64,000 bases of DNA from Microbacterium sp. AB. Its GTDB lineage: Bacteria; Actinomycetota; Actinomycetes; Actinomycetales; Microbacteriaceae. Below the pieces are notes generated by a model, which was not told the origin of the DNA, did not search any database, and saw only the letters and a program-made list of their open reading frames with translations. Both the position numbers and the translations under genes were made by a program. Below, piece by piece: positions 16,221-26,219 of the stretch; the first letter of the stretch is position 1, and each line of letters starts with the position of its first letter. The stretch covers positions 1,302,001 to 1,366,000 of the forward strand of contig NZ_CP118157.1 in NCBI RefSeq assembly GCF_032878875.1. The letters are read 5' to 3'.

Positions 16221-18257
16221 TCAGCGCAGGAAGGCCGCGGCGACCCCGGAGTCGACCGGGATGTGCAGACCGGTCGTGCGGCTGAGCTCGGGTCCCGTGA
16301 GGACGTACACCGCATCGGCGACGTTCTCGGGGACGACCTCGCGCTTGAGGATCGTGCGGTTCGCGTAGAACTGCCCGAGGTCCTCCTCCTTCACCCCGTA
16401 CGTGGCGGCGCGGTTCGCGCCCCAGCCGGAGGCGAAGATGCCGGATCCGCGCACGACGCCGTCGGGGTTGATGCCGTTGACGCGCACCCCGTGCTCGCCG
16501 AGCTCGACGGCGAGGAGGCGCACCTGGTGCGCCTGGTCGGCCTTCGTCGCCGAGTAGGCGACGTTGTTCGGGCCGGCGAAGACGGAGTTCTTCGACGAGA
16601 TGTAGACCACGTCGCCGCCCAGCCCCTGCTCGACGAGCGCCTTCGCCGCGGCCTTCGACACGAGGAAGGAGCCCTTCGCCATGACGTCGTGCTGCAGGTC
16701 CCAGTCCTTCTCCGTCGTCTCCAGCAGCGGCTTCGACAGCGACAGGCCGGCGTTGTTGACGACGAGGTCGATGCCCCCGAACGCCAGGAGCGTGGCGTCG
16801 ACGGCCGCCTGGACGCCGTCCGCGTCCGCCACGTTCGCCGCGACGCCGATCGCGACATCCGCGTCGCCGAGCTCGGCCGCCGCGGCCTGCGCCTTCTCGA
16901 GGTCGAGGTCGGCGACGACGACGCACGCGCCCTCGGCCGCCAGGCGCGTCGCGATCGCCTTGCCGATGCCGGATGCGGCACCCGTCACGAACGCGATGCG
17001 TCCCTGGTGGGTCTTCGGCTTCGGCAGCCGCCGGAGCTTCGCCTCCTCGAGAGCCCAGTACTCGATGCGGAACTTCTCCGACTCGGGGATGGGCCGGTAC
17101 GTGGAGAGCGCCTCCGCGCCGCGCATGACGTTGATCGCGTTGACGTAGAACTCCCCGGCGACCCGCGCGGTCTGCTTGTTCGCGCCGTAGCTGAACTGCC
17201 CGACGCCCGGGACGAGGACGATGAGCGGATCGGCGCCGCGGATGGCGGGGCTGTCCTCCGTCGCGTAGCGCTCGTAGTAGGCGGTGTAGTCGGCCCGGTA
17301 CTGCTCGTGCAGCTCCTTCAGCCGCGCGATCGACTCCTCCACGCTCGCCGTCGCCGGGAGATCGAGGAGGAGCGGCTTGACCTTCGTGCGCAGGAAGTGG
17401 TCGGGGCAGCTCGTCCCGAGCTCCGCGAGGGCGGGAGCCTTCTCGCGCGCGAGGAAGTCCAGGACGACGTCCGCGTCGGTGAAGTGCCCGACCTGCGGCC
17501 TGTCGTGACTGGCGAGGCCGCGGATCGTCGCGGCGAGAGCGGCGGCCTTGGCCCGGCGCTCGGCCTCGGGCAGCGCCTCGAAGCCGGGCCGCACGCGGCC
17601 GAAGGGCTCCGCCGCGCCGTTCTCCGCGATGTAGGCCGCGGCCGTCTCGATGATCCAGAGCGAGTTGCGCTCGCTCTCCTCGCTCGTGTCGCCCCAGGCC
17701 GTGATGCCGTGGCCGCCGAGGATCGTGCCGACGGCCTGCGGGTTGGCCTTCTTGATCTCCGCGATGTCGAGGCCGAGCTGGAAGCCGGGGCGCCGCCACG
17801 GCACCCAGACGACCCTGTCGCCGAAGATCTTCCTCGTCAGCTCCTCGCCGTCCGCCGACGTGGCGATCGCGATGCCGCTGTCGGGGTGGAGGTGGTCGAC
17901 GTGCGCGGCGTCGACGAGGCCGTGCATGGCGGTGTCGATCGAGGGCGCCGCTCCTCCCTTGCCGTGCAGGCAGTAGTCGAAGGCGGCCACCATCTCGTCC
18001 TCGCGGTCGAGGCCGGGATAGACGTCCACGAGCGCGCGCATGCGGTCGACGCGCAGCGCCGCGAGGCCCTTCTCGGTGAGCGTGCCGAGGTCGCCGCCGG
18101 ATCCCTTGACCCAGAGGAGCTCGACGGGCTCGCCGGTGACGGGGTCGATGTCCGCGCCCTTCGCCGACGTGTTGCCGCCGGCGTAGTTGGTGTTCCGGGG
18201 GTCGGAGCCCAGCCGGTTCGACCGGGCGATGAGGTCAGCGACGGTGGGATTCGTCAT
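16221..18257 (-). CDS. rhaD: Bifunctional rhamnulose-1-phosphate aldolase / L-lactaldehyde dehydrogenase
   Basis: The 678-residue protein is a natural fusion. Residues 1 to about 400 form a class II aldolase domain with zinc-binding HLH at 122-124 and H183 (GGHG). Residues from about 420 form a short-chain dehydrogenase with TGAASGIG (425-432) and YSATK (Y568, K572). This is the RhaEW/RhaAD type: it cleaves L-rhamnulose 1-phosphate to dihydroxyacetone phosphate and L-lactaldehyde and oxidises the latter. The ATG at 18257 is preceded by AAGGA. A DeoR-type palindrome at 18291-18314 and a DeoR gene lie directly upstream. It leads the operon with rhaB. Confidence 0.92.
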   Translation of the reverse strand: MTNPTVADLIARSNRLGSDPRNTNYAGGNTSAKGADIDPVTGEPVELLWVKGSGGDLGTLTEKGLAALRVDRMRALVDVYPGLDREDEMVAAFDYCLHGKGGAAPSIDTAMHGLVDAAHVDHLHPDSGIAIATSADGEELTRKIFGDRVVWVPWRRPGFQLGLDIAEIKKANPQAVGTILGGHGITAWGDTSEESERNSLWIIETAAAYIAENGAAEPFGRVRPGFEALPEAERRAKAAALAATIRGLASHDRPQVGHFTDADVVLDFLAREKAPALAELGTSCPDHFLRTKVKPLLLDLPATASVEESIARLKELHEQYRADYTAYYERYATEDSPAIRGADPLIVLVPGVGQFSYGANKQTARVAGEFYVNAINVMRGAEALSTYRPIPESEKFRIEYWALEEAKLRRLPKPKTHQGRIAFVTGAASGIGKAIATRLAAEGACVVVADLDLEKAQAAAAELGDADVAIGVAANVADADGVQAAVDATLLAFGGIDLVVNNAGLSLSKPLLETTEKDWDLQHDVMAKGSFLVSKAAAKALVEQGLGGDVVYISSKNSVFAGPNNVAYSATKADQAHQVRLLAVELGEHGVRVNGINPDGVVRGSGIFASGWGANRAATYGVKEEDLGQFYANRTILKREVVPENVADAVYVLTGPELSRTTGLHIPVDSGVAAAFLR

Positions 18258-18290
18258 GGGGTTCCTTCGAACGGGAGCACCGAACGGTGC

Positions 18291-18314
18291 TGTTATCTCA
18301 TGTGAAAGATAACA
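18291..18314 (-). promoter_or_regulatory. DeoR-type operator of the rhamnose operon
   Basis: TGTTATCT (18291-18298) and AGATAACA (18307-18314) form perfect 8-base arms around an 8-base spacer. The site lies 34-57 bases upstream of the aldolase/dehydrogenase start and 25 bases downstream of the DeoR gene end. Confidence 0.6.
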
Positions 18315-18338
18315 CACGTGAACGTATGGCGAAAGGGC

Positions 18339-19097
18339 TCAGATGATCTCGGCGAGTGAGCGGTAGGGGTCGAGCCGCGGATCGGAGGGCTCCAGCTCGG
18401 TGACGATCGCCGAGATCTCGTCGCTCTCCAGCGCCCGCGCGACGGAGCGTCGCCCGAGTTTGCTCGCATCGACGCAGAGGACGGTGCGGCTCGCGCCGGC
18501 CGCCAGCATGCGCTTGACCTCGGCCTCCTCGACGGAGACCTCCGACGTGCCGTCCGAGGGGTCGACCGCGTCGGCCGACGCGAAGAAGACGTCGAAGTAC
18601 ACCGAGCTCAGCGAGCGGCGTGCGATCGGGCCGACGAGGCTGCCCGTCGTGGGCTCCGCGGCGCCTCCCGAGAGGACGGCCGTCACGCCCTCCAGCCGGT
18701 TCGCCGCCTGAAACGTCTCGAACGCGTTCGTGCACACCATCAGCCGGTCTCGCGATCCGAGCGAGGCGGCCAGCGCGTGCACGGTCGTCGAGGCGTCCAG
18801 GGCGACGACGCCGCGGCGGGGGACGAGTGAGAGGGCCTTCGCGGCGACGGCGCGCTTCGCGGTCGCGCGCACGGCGGAGCGGGCGTCGAAGGCGCGTGCG
18901 GTCTCGGCCGCGACCGCCCCGCCGCGTACCCGGCGGACGCGCCCTTCCGCCTCGAGATCCAGCAGATCGCGCCGGATGGTCATGGTCGACACCGCGAAGA
19001 GCTCGGCGGCGGCGTCGATGAGCACGCCATCGGCTTCGTGGGCGAGCGCGACGAGGCGCTCGCGGCGACGCTCGGCGTCGAGATTCGAGATGGCCAT
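18339..19097 (-). CDS. DeoR-family regulator, probably of rhamnose genes
   Basis: The 252-residue protein has the DeoR helix-turn-helix (VSTMTIRRDLLDLEAEGRVRRVRGGAV) at about residues 36-62 and the sugar-phosphate sensor domain with ALDASTTVHALA and TNAFETFQA. These proteins respond to phosphorylated sugars. Its gene is just upstream of, and parallel to, the rhamnulose-1-phosphate aldolase operon, with a perfect inverted repeat in between, so repression of rhaD-rhaB relieved by a rhamnose intermediate is the likeliest role. It is divergent from a second DeoR gene. Confidence 0.9.
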   Translation of the reverse strand: MAISNLDAERRRERLVALAHEADGVLIDAAAELFAVSTMTIRRDLLDLEAEGRVRRVRGGAVAAETARAFDARSAVRATAKRAVAAKALSLVPRRGVVALDASTTVHALAASLGSRDRLMVCTNAFETFQAANRLEGVTAVLSGGAAEPTTGSLVGPIARRSLSSVYFDVFFASADAVDPSDGTSEVSVEEAEVKRMLAAGASRTVLCVDASKLGRRSVARALESDEISAIVTELEPSDPRLDPYRSLAEII

Positions 19098-19136
19098 GGG
19101 GGCATCCTAGGAGGAGGGTGTGCCCGACCGGATGTG

Positions 19137-19153
19137 AGAAGTTGTCAACTTCT
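19137..19153 (+). promoter_or_regulatory. Palindromic operator between two divergent DeoR genes
   Basis: AGAAGTTGTCAACTTCT is a perfect palindrome of 8-base arms around one T. Its core TTGTCAA recurs in reverse complement (TTGACAA) at 19949-19955, just ahead of the ABC importer operon, suggesting one repressor binds both. Confidence 0.55.
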
Positions 19154-19190
19154 GTCACGAGGAGGAGCGGGCTTGCCTAGACTCGTGCTC

Positions 19191-19940
19191 GTGAACTCCC
19201 TGGCCGCAGAAGAGCGCTGGAACTGGCTGCTGACCCGTCTGAAGGAATCGAAGGCGGTGTCGCTCGCAGAGGCGGCCGAGGTCCTGGGCGTCAGCGAGAT
19301 GACCGTGCGCCGCGATCTCAGCGGGATGGCGTCGCAGGGCATCGCACGGCGCGTGCGCGGAGGCGCCGTGTACAGCGGGCCCGTGAGCTTCGAGGGGCGG
19401 GAGCGATCGCATGCGGAGGAGAAGACCGTCGTCGCCGAGAAGCTCCTGCCCTTCGTGCCGTCGTCCGGGGTCATCGCGATGGACTCGTCCACCACCATCC
19501 ACCGCCTCGCGCAGCTCATCGCCCCGAGCGACGACCTCACCGTCGTCACCAACGGGCTGACGACCTTCCAGGCGCTCCAGGAGCGGCCCGGGGTCACGGC
19601 GATCCTCACGGGCGGGGCCGCCGACCGGAGATCGGGCTCGCTCGTGGGCCCCGTCGCGACGGCGTTCCTGGACGGCATGCGCTTCGCGGCCTTCTTCTCG
19701 TCCGCCGCGGCGATCGACGAACGCGCCTGCTACGAGGACACGCTCGAGGAGGCGGAGATCAAGCGCGCCTTCGCGCGCTCCTCGGCGCAGGTGGTCATCG
19801 GCGCCCACTCCGAGAAGCTCTCCGGCAATGCCACGGCGGCGGCCGTCACGCTCGATCGCGTGGGGGTGCTGGCGACCGAGCTGGCGCCGGACGCGACGGA
19901 CCTCGCACCCTACGCGCGCATCGTCGAGACCCTCCTCTAG
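19191..19940 (+). CDS. DeoR-family regulator of the adjacent ABC importer/kinase operon
   Basis: From GTG 19191 the protein is 249 residues, with the DeoR helix-turn-helix (VSEMTVRRDLSGMASQGIARRVRGGAV) and the sensor domain (AMDSSTTIHRLA, TNGLTTFQA). The start is ambiguous. TAGACT at 19178-19183 would place transcription start at or next to GTG 19191, giving a leaderless mRNA. A TTG at 19173 has GGAGGAG five bases before it and would add six residues. The gene precedes the ribose-type ABC operon by 74 bases in the same direction, so control of that operon by a phosphorylated sugar is inferred. Confidence 0.9.
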   Translation: MNSLAAEERWNWLLTRLKESKAVSLAEAAEVLGVSEMTVRRDLSGMASQGIARRVRGGAVYSGPVSFEGRERSHAEEKTVVAEKLLPFVPSSGVIAMDSSTTIHRLAQLIAPSDDLTVVTNGLTTFQALQERPGVTAILTGGAADRRSGSLVGPVATAFLDGMRFAAFFSSAAAIDERACYEDTLEEAEIKRAFARSSAQVVIGAHSEKLSGNATAAAVTLDRVGVLATELAPDATDLAPYARIVETLL

Positions 19941-19948
19941 AACAGGAT

Positions 19949-19975
19949 TTGACAAAAGTTCACAGCTGCTAACAC
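19949..19975 (+). promoter_or_regulatory. Candidate promoter of the ABC importer operon
   Basis: TTGACA at 19949-19954 and TAACAC at 19970-19975 are 15 bases apart, shorter than ideal. TTGACAA here is the reverse complement of the core of the DeoR palindrome at 19137-19153. Confidence 0.35.
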
Positions 19976-20014
19976 CATGGTCCCATCACAGCCGACACGA
20001 AGGAGTGGGTTCGG

Positions 20015-21510
<1,496 letters not shown>

Positions 21511-21514
<4 letters not shown>

Positions 21515-22515
21515 AGTCCGTACTCATGCCCCGGCTCAAGGAGCTCGGCATCCTCCTCGTGCTCATCGTGCTCGTCATCGGGTTCAGCCTGGCGACGCCC
21601 AACTTCCTCGATCCCGCGAACATCTTCAACATCGCGCGGCAGGTGGCGACTCTCGGCATCTGCGCGGTCGGGTTCTCGTTCGTGCTGATCACGGGCGGCA
21701 TCGACCTGTCGATCGGGTACCAGATCTCCCTCAACGTCGTCGTGACGGGGATGCTCATGGCCCGGTTCGAGGTGCCCTGGTACGCGGCGTGCCTCGCGGC
21801 GCTCGTGCTCGGGGCCCTGATCGGCGTCGTGAACGGGCTCATCATCACGCTGACCGGCGTCGCGCCGCTCATCGTGACGCTGTCGATGATGATGATCCTC
21901 AACGGCGTGAGCTACCTGCTCTCCGGGGGCCTGCCGATCTTCGGGTTCCCGGCCGAGTTCTCGGTGCTGGGGCAGGGCGCGATCGCCGGCGTCATCCCGG
22001 TGTCGCTGCTCTTCCTCGTCGCGGTGTGGGCGATCGGACTGTTCATCCTCGACAAGACGTACGTCGGCCGCTACTTCTACGCCATCGGCAACAACGCGGA
22101 GGCCGCGCGCCTGTCCGGCGTCAACACGCGCCGCACGATCGTCTTCGTCTACGCCCTGTGCGGCTTCTTCACGGCCATCGGCGCCGTGCTCCTGCTCTCG
22201 CGTCTCAACTCCGCGCAGTCCGCGACCGGCGCGGGCTTCGAGTTCACCGTGCTGACCGCGTGCGTGCTCGGCGGGATCAGCGTCATGGGCGGCCGAGGCA
22301 GGCTCTTCGGCGCCTTCGTCGGAGTCCTCATCGTCGGCGTGCTCGACAACGGGCTCGTGCTCATGAACGTGAGCGAGTACGTCCAGCTCGTCATCAAGGG
22401 ATGCATCCTGCTCGCCGCCGTCGTGTACGACGCGATGTCCAAGAACTCCCGAGGTCGCCGCAAGCAGATCGGCGGCGTGCCGCTCTCCGTCCCCGCGACG
22501 CCCGTCGCCGCCTGA
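21511..22515 (+). CDS. Sugar ABC transporter permease, RbsC type
   Basis: The 334-residue membrane protein has eight to ten hydrophobic segments, the TGGIDLSIG motif of branched-chain/ribose-type permeases, and the cytoplasmic loop GNNAEAARLSGVNTRR that contacts the ATPase. The start overlaps the ATPase stop (ATGA). As the only permease gene it presumably forms a homodimer, as RbsC does. The binding-protein gene follows after 98 bases. Confidence 0.95.
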
Positions 22516-22613
22516 CCATCCCGCTCCGGAGACCGCCCGTCTCCGGCCATCCCCTGGACGTGCTCGCCGACGAAGGCGGGACCCGCGCGTCCGCACACGA
22601 AAGGAAGCCCCTT

Positions 22614-23600
22614 GTGAAGAAGATCGGCATGTTCGCCGCGACCACGGCGGTCGCAGCGCTCGCGCTCTCCGGGTGCACCACCGTCCACGACACCGCTCCC
22701 GCCGGAGGGAGCGCAGGCGGCGACGACGCCGTCGGCATCACCTTCTCCGACCTCAGCAATCCGGTCTGGGCCGAGCTCGTGCAGGAGGCGCAGTCCTACG
22801 GCGCCGAGCAGGGACTCTCGGTCACCTATGTGGACGCGAAGAACGACGCCGCCACGCAGGTCACGCAGATCGAGAACTTCATCCAGCAGGGCGTATCCAC
22901 GATCATCGTGTGCGCCGTCGACGCCAACGCTCTCGCCGGCGTCACGAAGCGCGCGCAGGAGGCCGGCATCGAGGTCGTCGGGTACACGCAGGTCCTGGAG
23001 AACTACGACGCGCAGTATCTCGTGGACGCCTACAACACCGGCTATGCCAACGGCGAGGCGGCCGCGGCGTGGATCGACGAGAACTTCGACGCCGACGAGA
23101 CGGTCGAATGGGCGCTCATGGACCTGCCACGGTTCCCCGAGATCATCGACCGCGCGAACGGCATCAAGGACGCCATCGCCGAGCTCGCGCCCAACGCCGA
23201 GCTCGTGGCCACCGCGCCGGCCCTCACGGCGGAGGACGGCGTCGCCAACGCCGAGAACTTCCTCCAGGCGAACCCCGACCTCAAGGTCATCGCGACGATC
23301 GGCGGCGGCGGGGCCGTCGGCGGCAACGAGGGCGTCAAGTCCGCGGGCGTGACCGACGACGAGTCGTTCGGCCTGTTCGGCATCGACGCCACGGAGAACG
23401 AGGTGCAGAACATCATCGACGGCGATCCGGAGAAGTCGACGATCAGCCTGGGCGGAGGCCGGGCTCACGGCCGAACCCTCATCGACATCACGGTCGACCT
23501 CCTCGCGGGCGAGGCCGTCGAGAAGGACCAGTTCATGCCGATCGAGGTCATCGACGCGTCCAACGCGCAGGAGTACTACGACGAGGTGTTCGGCGACTGA
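22614..23600 (+). CDS. Sugar ABC transporter substrate-binding lipoprotein, RbsB type
   Basis: The 328-residue protein starts with a GTG preceded by AAGGA (eight bases), has a signal peptide ending in a LSGC lipobox, then a periplasmic-binding domain of the pentose/hexose type (VGITFSDLSNPVWAEL, ENFIQQGVSTIIVCAVDANA). It captures a monosaccharide for the preceding ATPase and permease. A strong hairpin follows its stop codon and probably sets a lower level for the two downstream enzymes. The ligand cannot be read from the sequence. Confidence 0.93.
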   Translation: MKKIGMFAATTAVAALALSGCTTVHDTAPAGGSAGGDDAVGITFSDLSNPVWAELVQEAQSYGAEQGLSVTYVDAKNDAATQVTQIENFIQQGVSTIIVCAVDANALAGVTKRAQEAGIEVVGYTQVLENYDAQYLVDAYNTGYANGEAAAAWIDENFDADETVEWALMDLPRFPEIIDRANGIKDAIAELAPNAELVATAPALTAEDGVANAENFLQANPDLKVIATIGGGGAVGGNEGVKSAGVTDDESFGLFGIDATENEVQNIIDGDPEKSTISLGGGRAHGRTLIDITVDLLAGEAVEKDQFMPIEVIDASNAQEYYDEVFGD

Positions 23601-23607
23601 CGCCGAC

Positions 23608-23637
23608 GGGCGTCCCGGCGTGCGCGCCGGGACGCCC
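23608..23637 (+). terminator. Hairpin after the binding-protein gene (attenuator or 3'-end stabiliser)
   Basis: GGGCGTCCCGGCG (23608-23620) and CGCCGGGACGCCC (23625-23637) are perfect 13-base arms with a 4-base loop, eight bases after the stop. The operon continues beyond it, so partial termination or mRNA stabilisation is likely. Confidence 0.6.
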
Positions 23638-23702
23638 GGGCGGGCCGCCGGTCCGCCGGAGTGTGCATCGCGGACACGTGCCGCGGTGCGGAAGGAGACC
23701 CC

Positions 23703-24755
23703 ATGACCATCGTGCTCGCCGCCGGCGACCGCTTCATCAGGCCCCGCCTCTTCCGCGACCACGTGCTCGCGCAGGCGGGCGATCTCGTCGACGAGGTGCG
23801 CGATCTCGAGCTGCCGTGGCCCGATGTGCCGTTCGGCCGCGTGGGCGACGTCGACGAGGCGTCGAGCGACGAGGAGACGATCATCGCGGCGCTCGACGGC
23901 GCCGACGCCCTCGTCACGCAGCTGGCCCCCGTCACGGACAGGGTGCTCGCCGCGACCCCGTCGCTGCGATTCATCGGCGTCTCGCGCGGCGGGCCGACGA
24001 ACATCGACCTCTCGGCCGCCGAGCGGCGCGGGGTCCTGGTCTGCAACGTCCCCGGTCGCAACGGCGTCGCGACCGCGGAGATGAGCCTCGGGCTCATGCT
24101 CGCCGTCCTCCGCCGGATCCCCCTCACGCAGCGCACGCTCGAGAGCGGGCGCTGGGAGGGGCGCTTCTACCGCGACGACCAGGTCGGCCTCGAGATCGAC
24201 GGCGCCGTCGTCGGCGTCCTGGGCGCGGGCGCCGTGGGCCGCCGCGTCGCGTCGGTCGTCGCGGCGATGGGCGGGCGCGTGCTCGTGTACGACCCCTACC
24301 TGCCGAGCGGAGCGCTGCCCGACGCCGAGATCGTCGACGACGTCGACGATCTCTTCCGACGCTCCGACATCCTCACGGTGCACGCGCGGCTCAACGCCGA
24401 CACGGCCGGAGTCGTGTCGGCGGAGCGCATCGCGCTCATGCCGCGCGGAGCGCACATCGTCAACGCCGCGCGCGGCGGGCTCGTGGACTACGCGGCGGTG
24501 GCCGCGGCGCTCGCCTCCGGCCAGCTCGCGGGCGCCGCGTTCGACGTCTTCCCGAGCGAGCCCGTCGACTTCTCCCATCCGATCTTCGCGGCGTCGGCGG
24601 CGGGACACAATGTCGTCATGACGCCGCACATCGCCGGCGCGAGCAGGCAGACGGCGGAGCGCGCCGCCGCCGGCGTCGCGGAGGAGCTCGGACGCGTCCT
24701 CCGCGGCGAGCCCGTGCGGCACGCGCTGACCGGCGTCTCGGCGCGGAGCCGGTGA
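23703..24755 (+). CDS. D-2-hydroxyacid dehydrogenase family protein
   Basis: The 350-residue NAD-dependent enzyme has the Rossmann motif GVLGAGAVGRRVA at 172-184, the catalytic R257 (NAARGGLVD), E286 (PSEP) and H309 (TPHIAGAS). The family reduces or oxidises 2-keto/2-hydroxy acids such as glycerate or phosphoglycerate. It is coupled by a GTGA overlap to an FGGY kinase and follows a sugar importer, so it probably handles a sugar acid in the imported compound's pathway. The ATG at 23703 has GGAG just upstream (AAGGAGACCCC). The substrate is not recognised. Confidence 0.88.
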   Translation: MTIVLAAGDRFIRPRLFRDHVLAQAGDLVDEVRDLELPWPDVPFGRVGDVDEASSDEETIIAALDGADALVTQLAPVTDRVLAATPSLRFIGVSRGGPTNIDLSAAERRGVLVCNVPGRNGVATAEMSLGLMLAVLRRIPLTQRTLESGRWEGRFYRDDQVGLEIDGAVVGVLGAGAVGRRVASVVAAMGGRVLVYDPYLPSGALPDAEIVDDVDDLFRRSDILTVHARLNADTAGVVSAERIALMPRGAHIVNAARGGLVDYAAVAAALASGQLAGAAFDVFPSEPVDFSHPIFAASAAGHNVVMTPHIAGASRQTAERAAAGVAEELGRVLRGEPVRHALTGVSARSR

Positions 24756-26173
24756 CCGTGCGGATCCTCCTCGGCGTCGACGTCGGCACGACGTCGCTGA
24801 AGGCGGTCGCGACCGACGGCGACGGCCGGCTCGTCCGCGAGGGCGCCGTGCGCTATCCGACGGCGACGGACGCCGACGGCGGTGCCGAGCAGGACGCGGA
24901 CGTCTGGTGGCGCGCCCTGTGCGAGATCGCCCCGCGCGTGGTGGCGGGCGACGAGGTCGTGGCGGTCGCGGTCACCTCGCAGGCCCCGACGCTCGTGCCC
25001 GTCGACGCCGACGGCGCCGCCGTCGGCCCGGCGTTCACCTGGCTCGACCGGCGTGCGCAGGCCGATGCCGCCCGCGTCGCGGCCGTCGCGCCGGGACGCA
25101 ACGGCGCCGACGCGTTCTTCGGGACGGCGAAGCTCCCCTGGCTGGCGCGCGAGCGTCCGGCGATCGCCGACGCGGCGCACCGGGTCGTGTCCGCGAACGG
25201 CTACATCGTCGCCCGGCTGGGCGGAGCCGTCGTGCTCGACGACACCTCCGCCTCGCTCATGCAGGGGTTCGACGAGGAGTCCTCGTCGTTCCCCGCCGCG
25301 CTGCGCGAGGCGGTGGCGGGCCTCGACCTGCTCCCGGAGACCGTCGCGTCGTCGACCGTCGTCGGCGCGGTCTCCGCGTCCTCGGCGGCCGCGACCGGCA
25401 TCACGCTCGGCGCGCGGGTGATCGCGGGCGCGATCGACGCGGTGGGCTCGGCGCTCGAGGCGGGCGTGCTCGCGCCGGGCGGCCCGCTCATCGAGATGAC
25501 CGGGTTCTCCAGCGTGTCGATGCTCGCGGTCCCCTCCGGCACCGCCGTGCCCGGCTTCATCCACGCCCGGCACTGCGTGCCGGGGACCGACCTCCTCATC
25601 GCCGCGCAGGTGACGGCGGGGGCGACGGTGGACTGGGTGAACGCACTCGATCCCGCGCACGATCTGCGCGACGATCCCGCGCTCGCGACGCGCTCCCGCC
25701 CGTCTCGGCTCACCTTCGCGACCCCGCTCGCCGGCGAGCGCACACCGACGTGGAATCCGCGCGCCCGCGGCATCCTCGACGGGATCGACCTCGGGACCGA
25801 CGGCGTCGAGCTGCTCCTCGCGGCGCTCGAGGGCAACGCCCTCGCCCTGGCCGGCGACGTCGTCGCGCTCGGCGCGCACGGGTATCCCGTGGCCGAGGTC
25901 CTCGCCACGGGCGGCGGCGCGCGGTCGGACCTCTGGCTGCAGATCAAGGCGGATGCGCTCGGGGTGCCGGTGCACCGTGCGGAGCGCGGCCACGGGGCGG
26001 CGCAGGGCGCCTCCTATCTCGCGGGTGCCGCGGCGGGGGAGTACCGGCTCGACGAGGTCGTGGCGGGAGGCGGGATCGAGACGACGTTCCATCCCGATCC
26101 CGACCGTCACGCCGCCTACCGCGCGAAGCTCGCGTGGGCGGATCGCATCGCCCGGCTGAACGCCGAGAGATGA
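24752..26173 (+). CDS. FGGY-family carbohydrate kinase of unknown substrate
   Basis: The 473-residue kinase begins at a GTG overlapping the dehydrogenase stop codon. LLGVDVGTTSLKA at 6-18 is the phosphate-binding loop, D229 in AGAIDAVGSAL the catalytic base, and ATGGGARSDLWLQIKAD the adenosine motif. It phosphorylates a sugar, polyol or sugar acid brought in by the RbsABC-type importer. It is clearly distinct from the rhamnulokinase of this window. No isomerase or aldolase accompanies it, so the pathway is open. Its stop codon lies inside the left arm of a long terminator hairpin. Confidence 0.9.
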   Translation: MTVRILLGVDVGTTSLKAVATDGDGRLVREGAVRYPTATDADGGAEQDADVWWRALCEIAPRVVAGDEVVAVAVTSQAPTLVPVDADGAAVGPAFTWLDRRAQADAARVAAVAPGRNGADAFFGTAKLPWLARERPAIADAAHRVVSANGYIVARLGGAVVLDDTSASLMQGFDEESSSFPAALREAVAGLDLLPETVASSTVVGAVSASSAAATGITLGARVIAGAIDAVGSALEAGVLAPGGPLIEMTGFSSVSMLAVPSGTAVPGFIHARHCVPGTDLLIAAQVTAGATVDWVNALDPAHDLRDDPALATRSRPSRLTFATPLAGERTPTWNPRARGILDGIDLGTDGVELLLAALEGNALALAGDVVALGAHGYPVAEVLATGGGARSDLWLQIKADALGVPVHRAERGHGAAQGASYLAGAAAGEYRLDEVVAGGGIETTFHPDPDRHAAYRAKLAWADRIARLNAER

Positions 26174-26208
26174 CCGGAGGGGGACGGCTCGGCCGTCCCC
26201 CTCCGGTC
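26172..26208. terminator. Bidirectional terminator hairpin between kinase and rhamnose isomerase genes
   Basis: Perfect 17-base arms at 26172-26188 and 26192-26208 enclose a 3-base loop (TCG). The hairpin includes the kinase stop codon and ends 12 bases before the end of the convergent rhaI gene, so it can serve both. Confidence 0.75.
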
Positions 26209-26219
26209 GACGGCGCCGG

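Noticed and set aside
16221..17500. Separate short-chain dehydrogenase gene downstream of an aldolase gene
   Set aside because: The frame is uninterrupted from the aldolase domain into the dehydrogenase domain, and this fusion is a known bifunctional enzyme.
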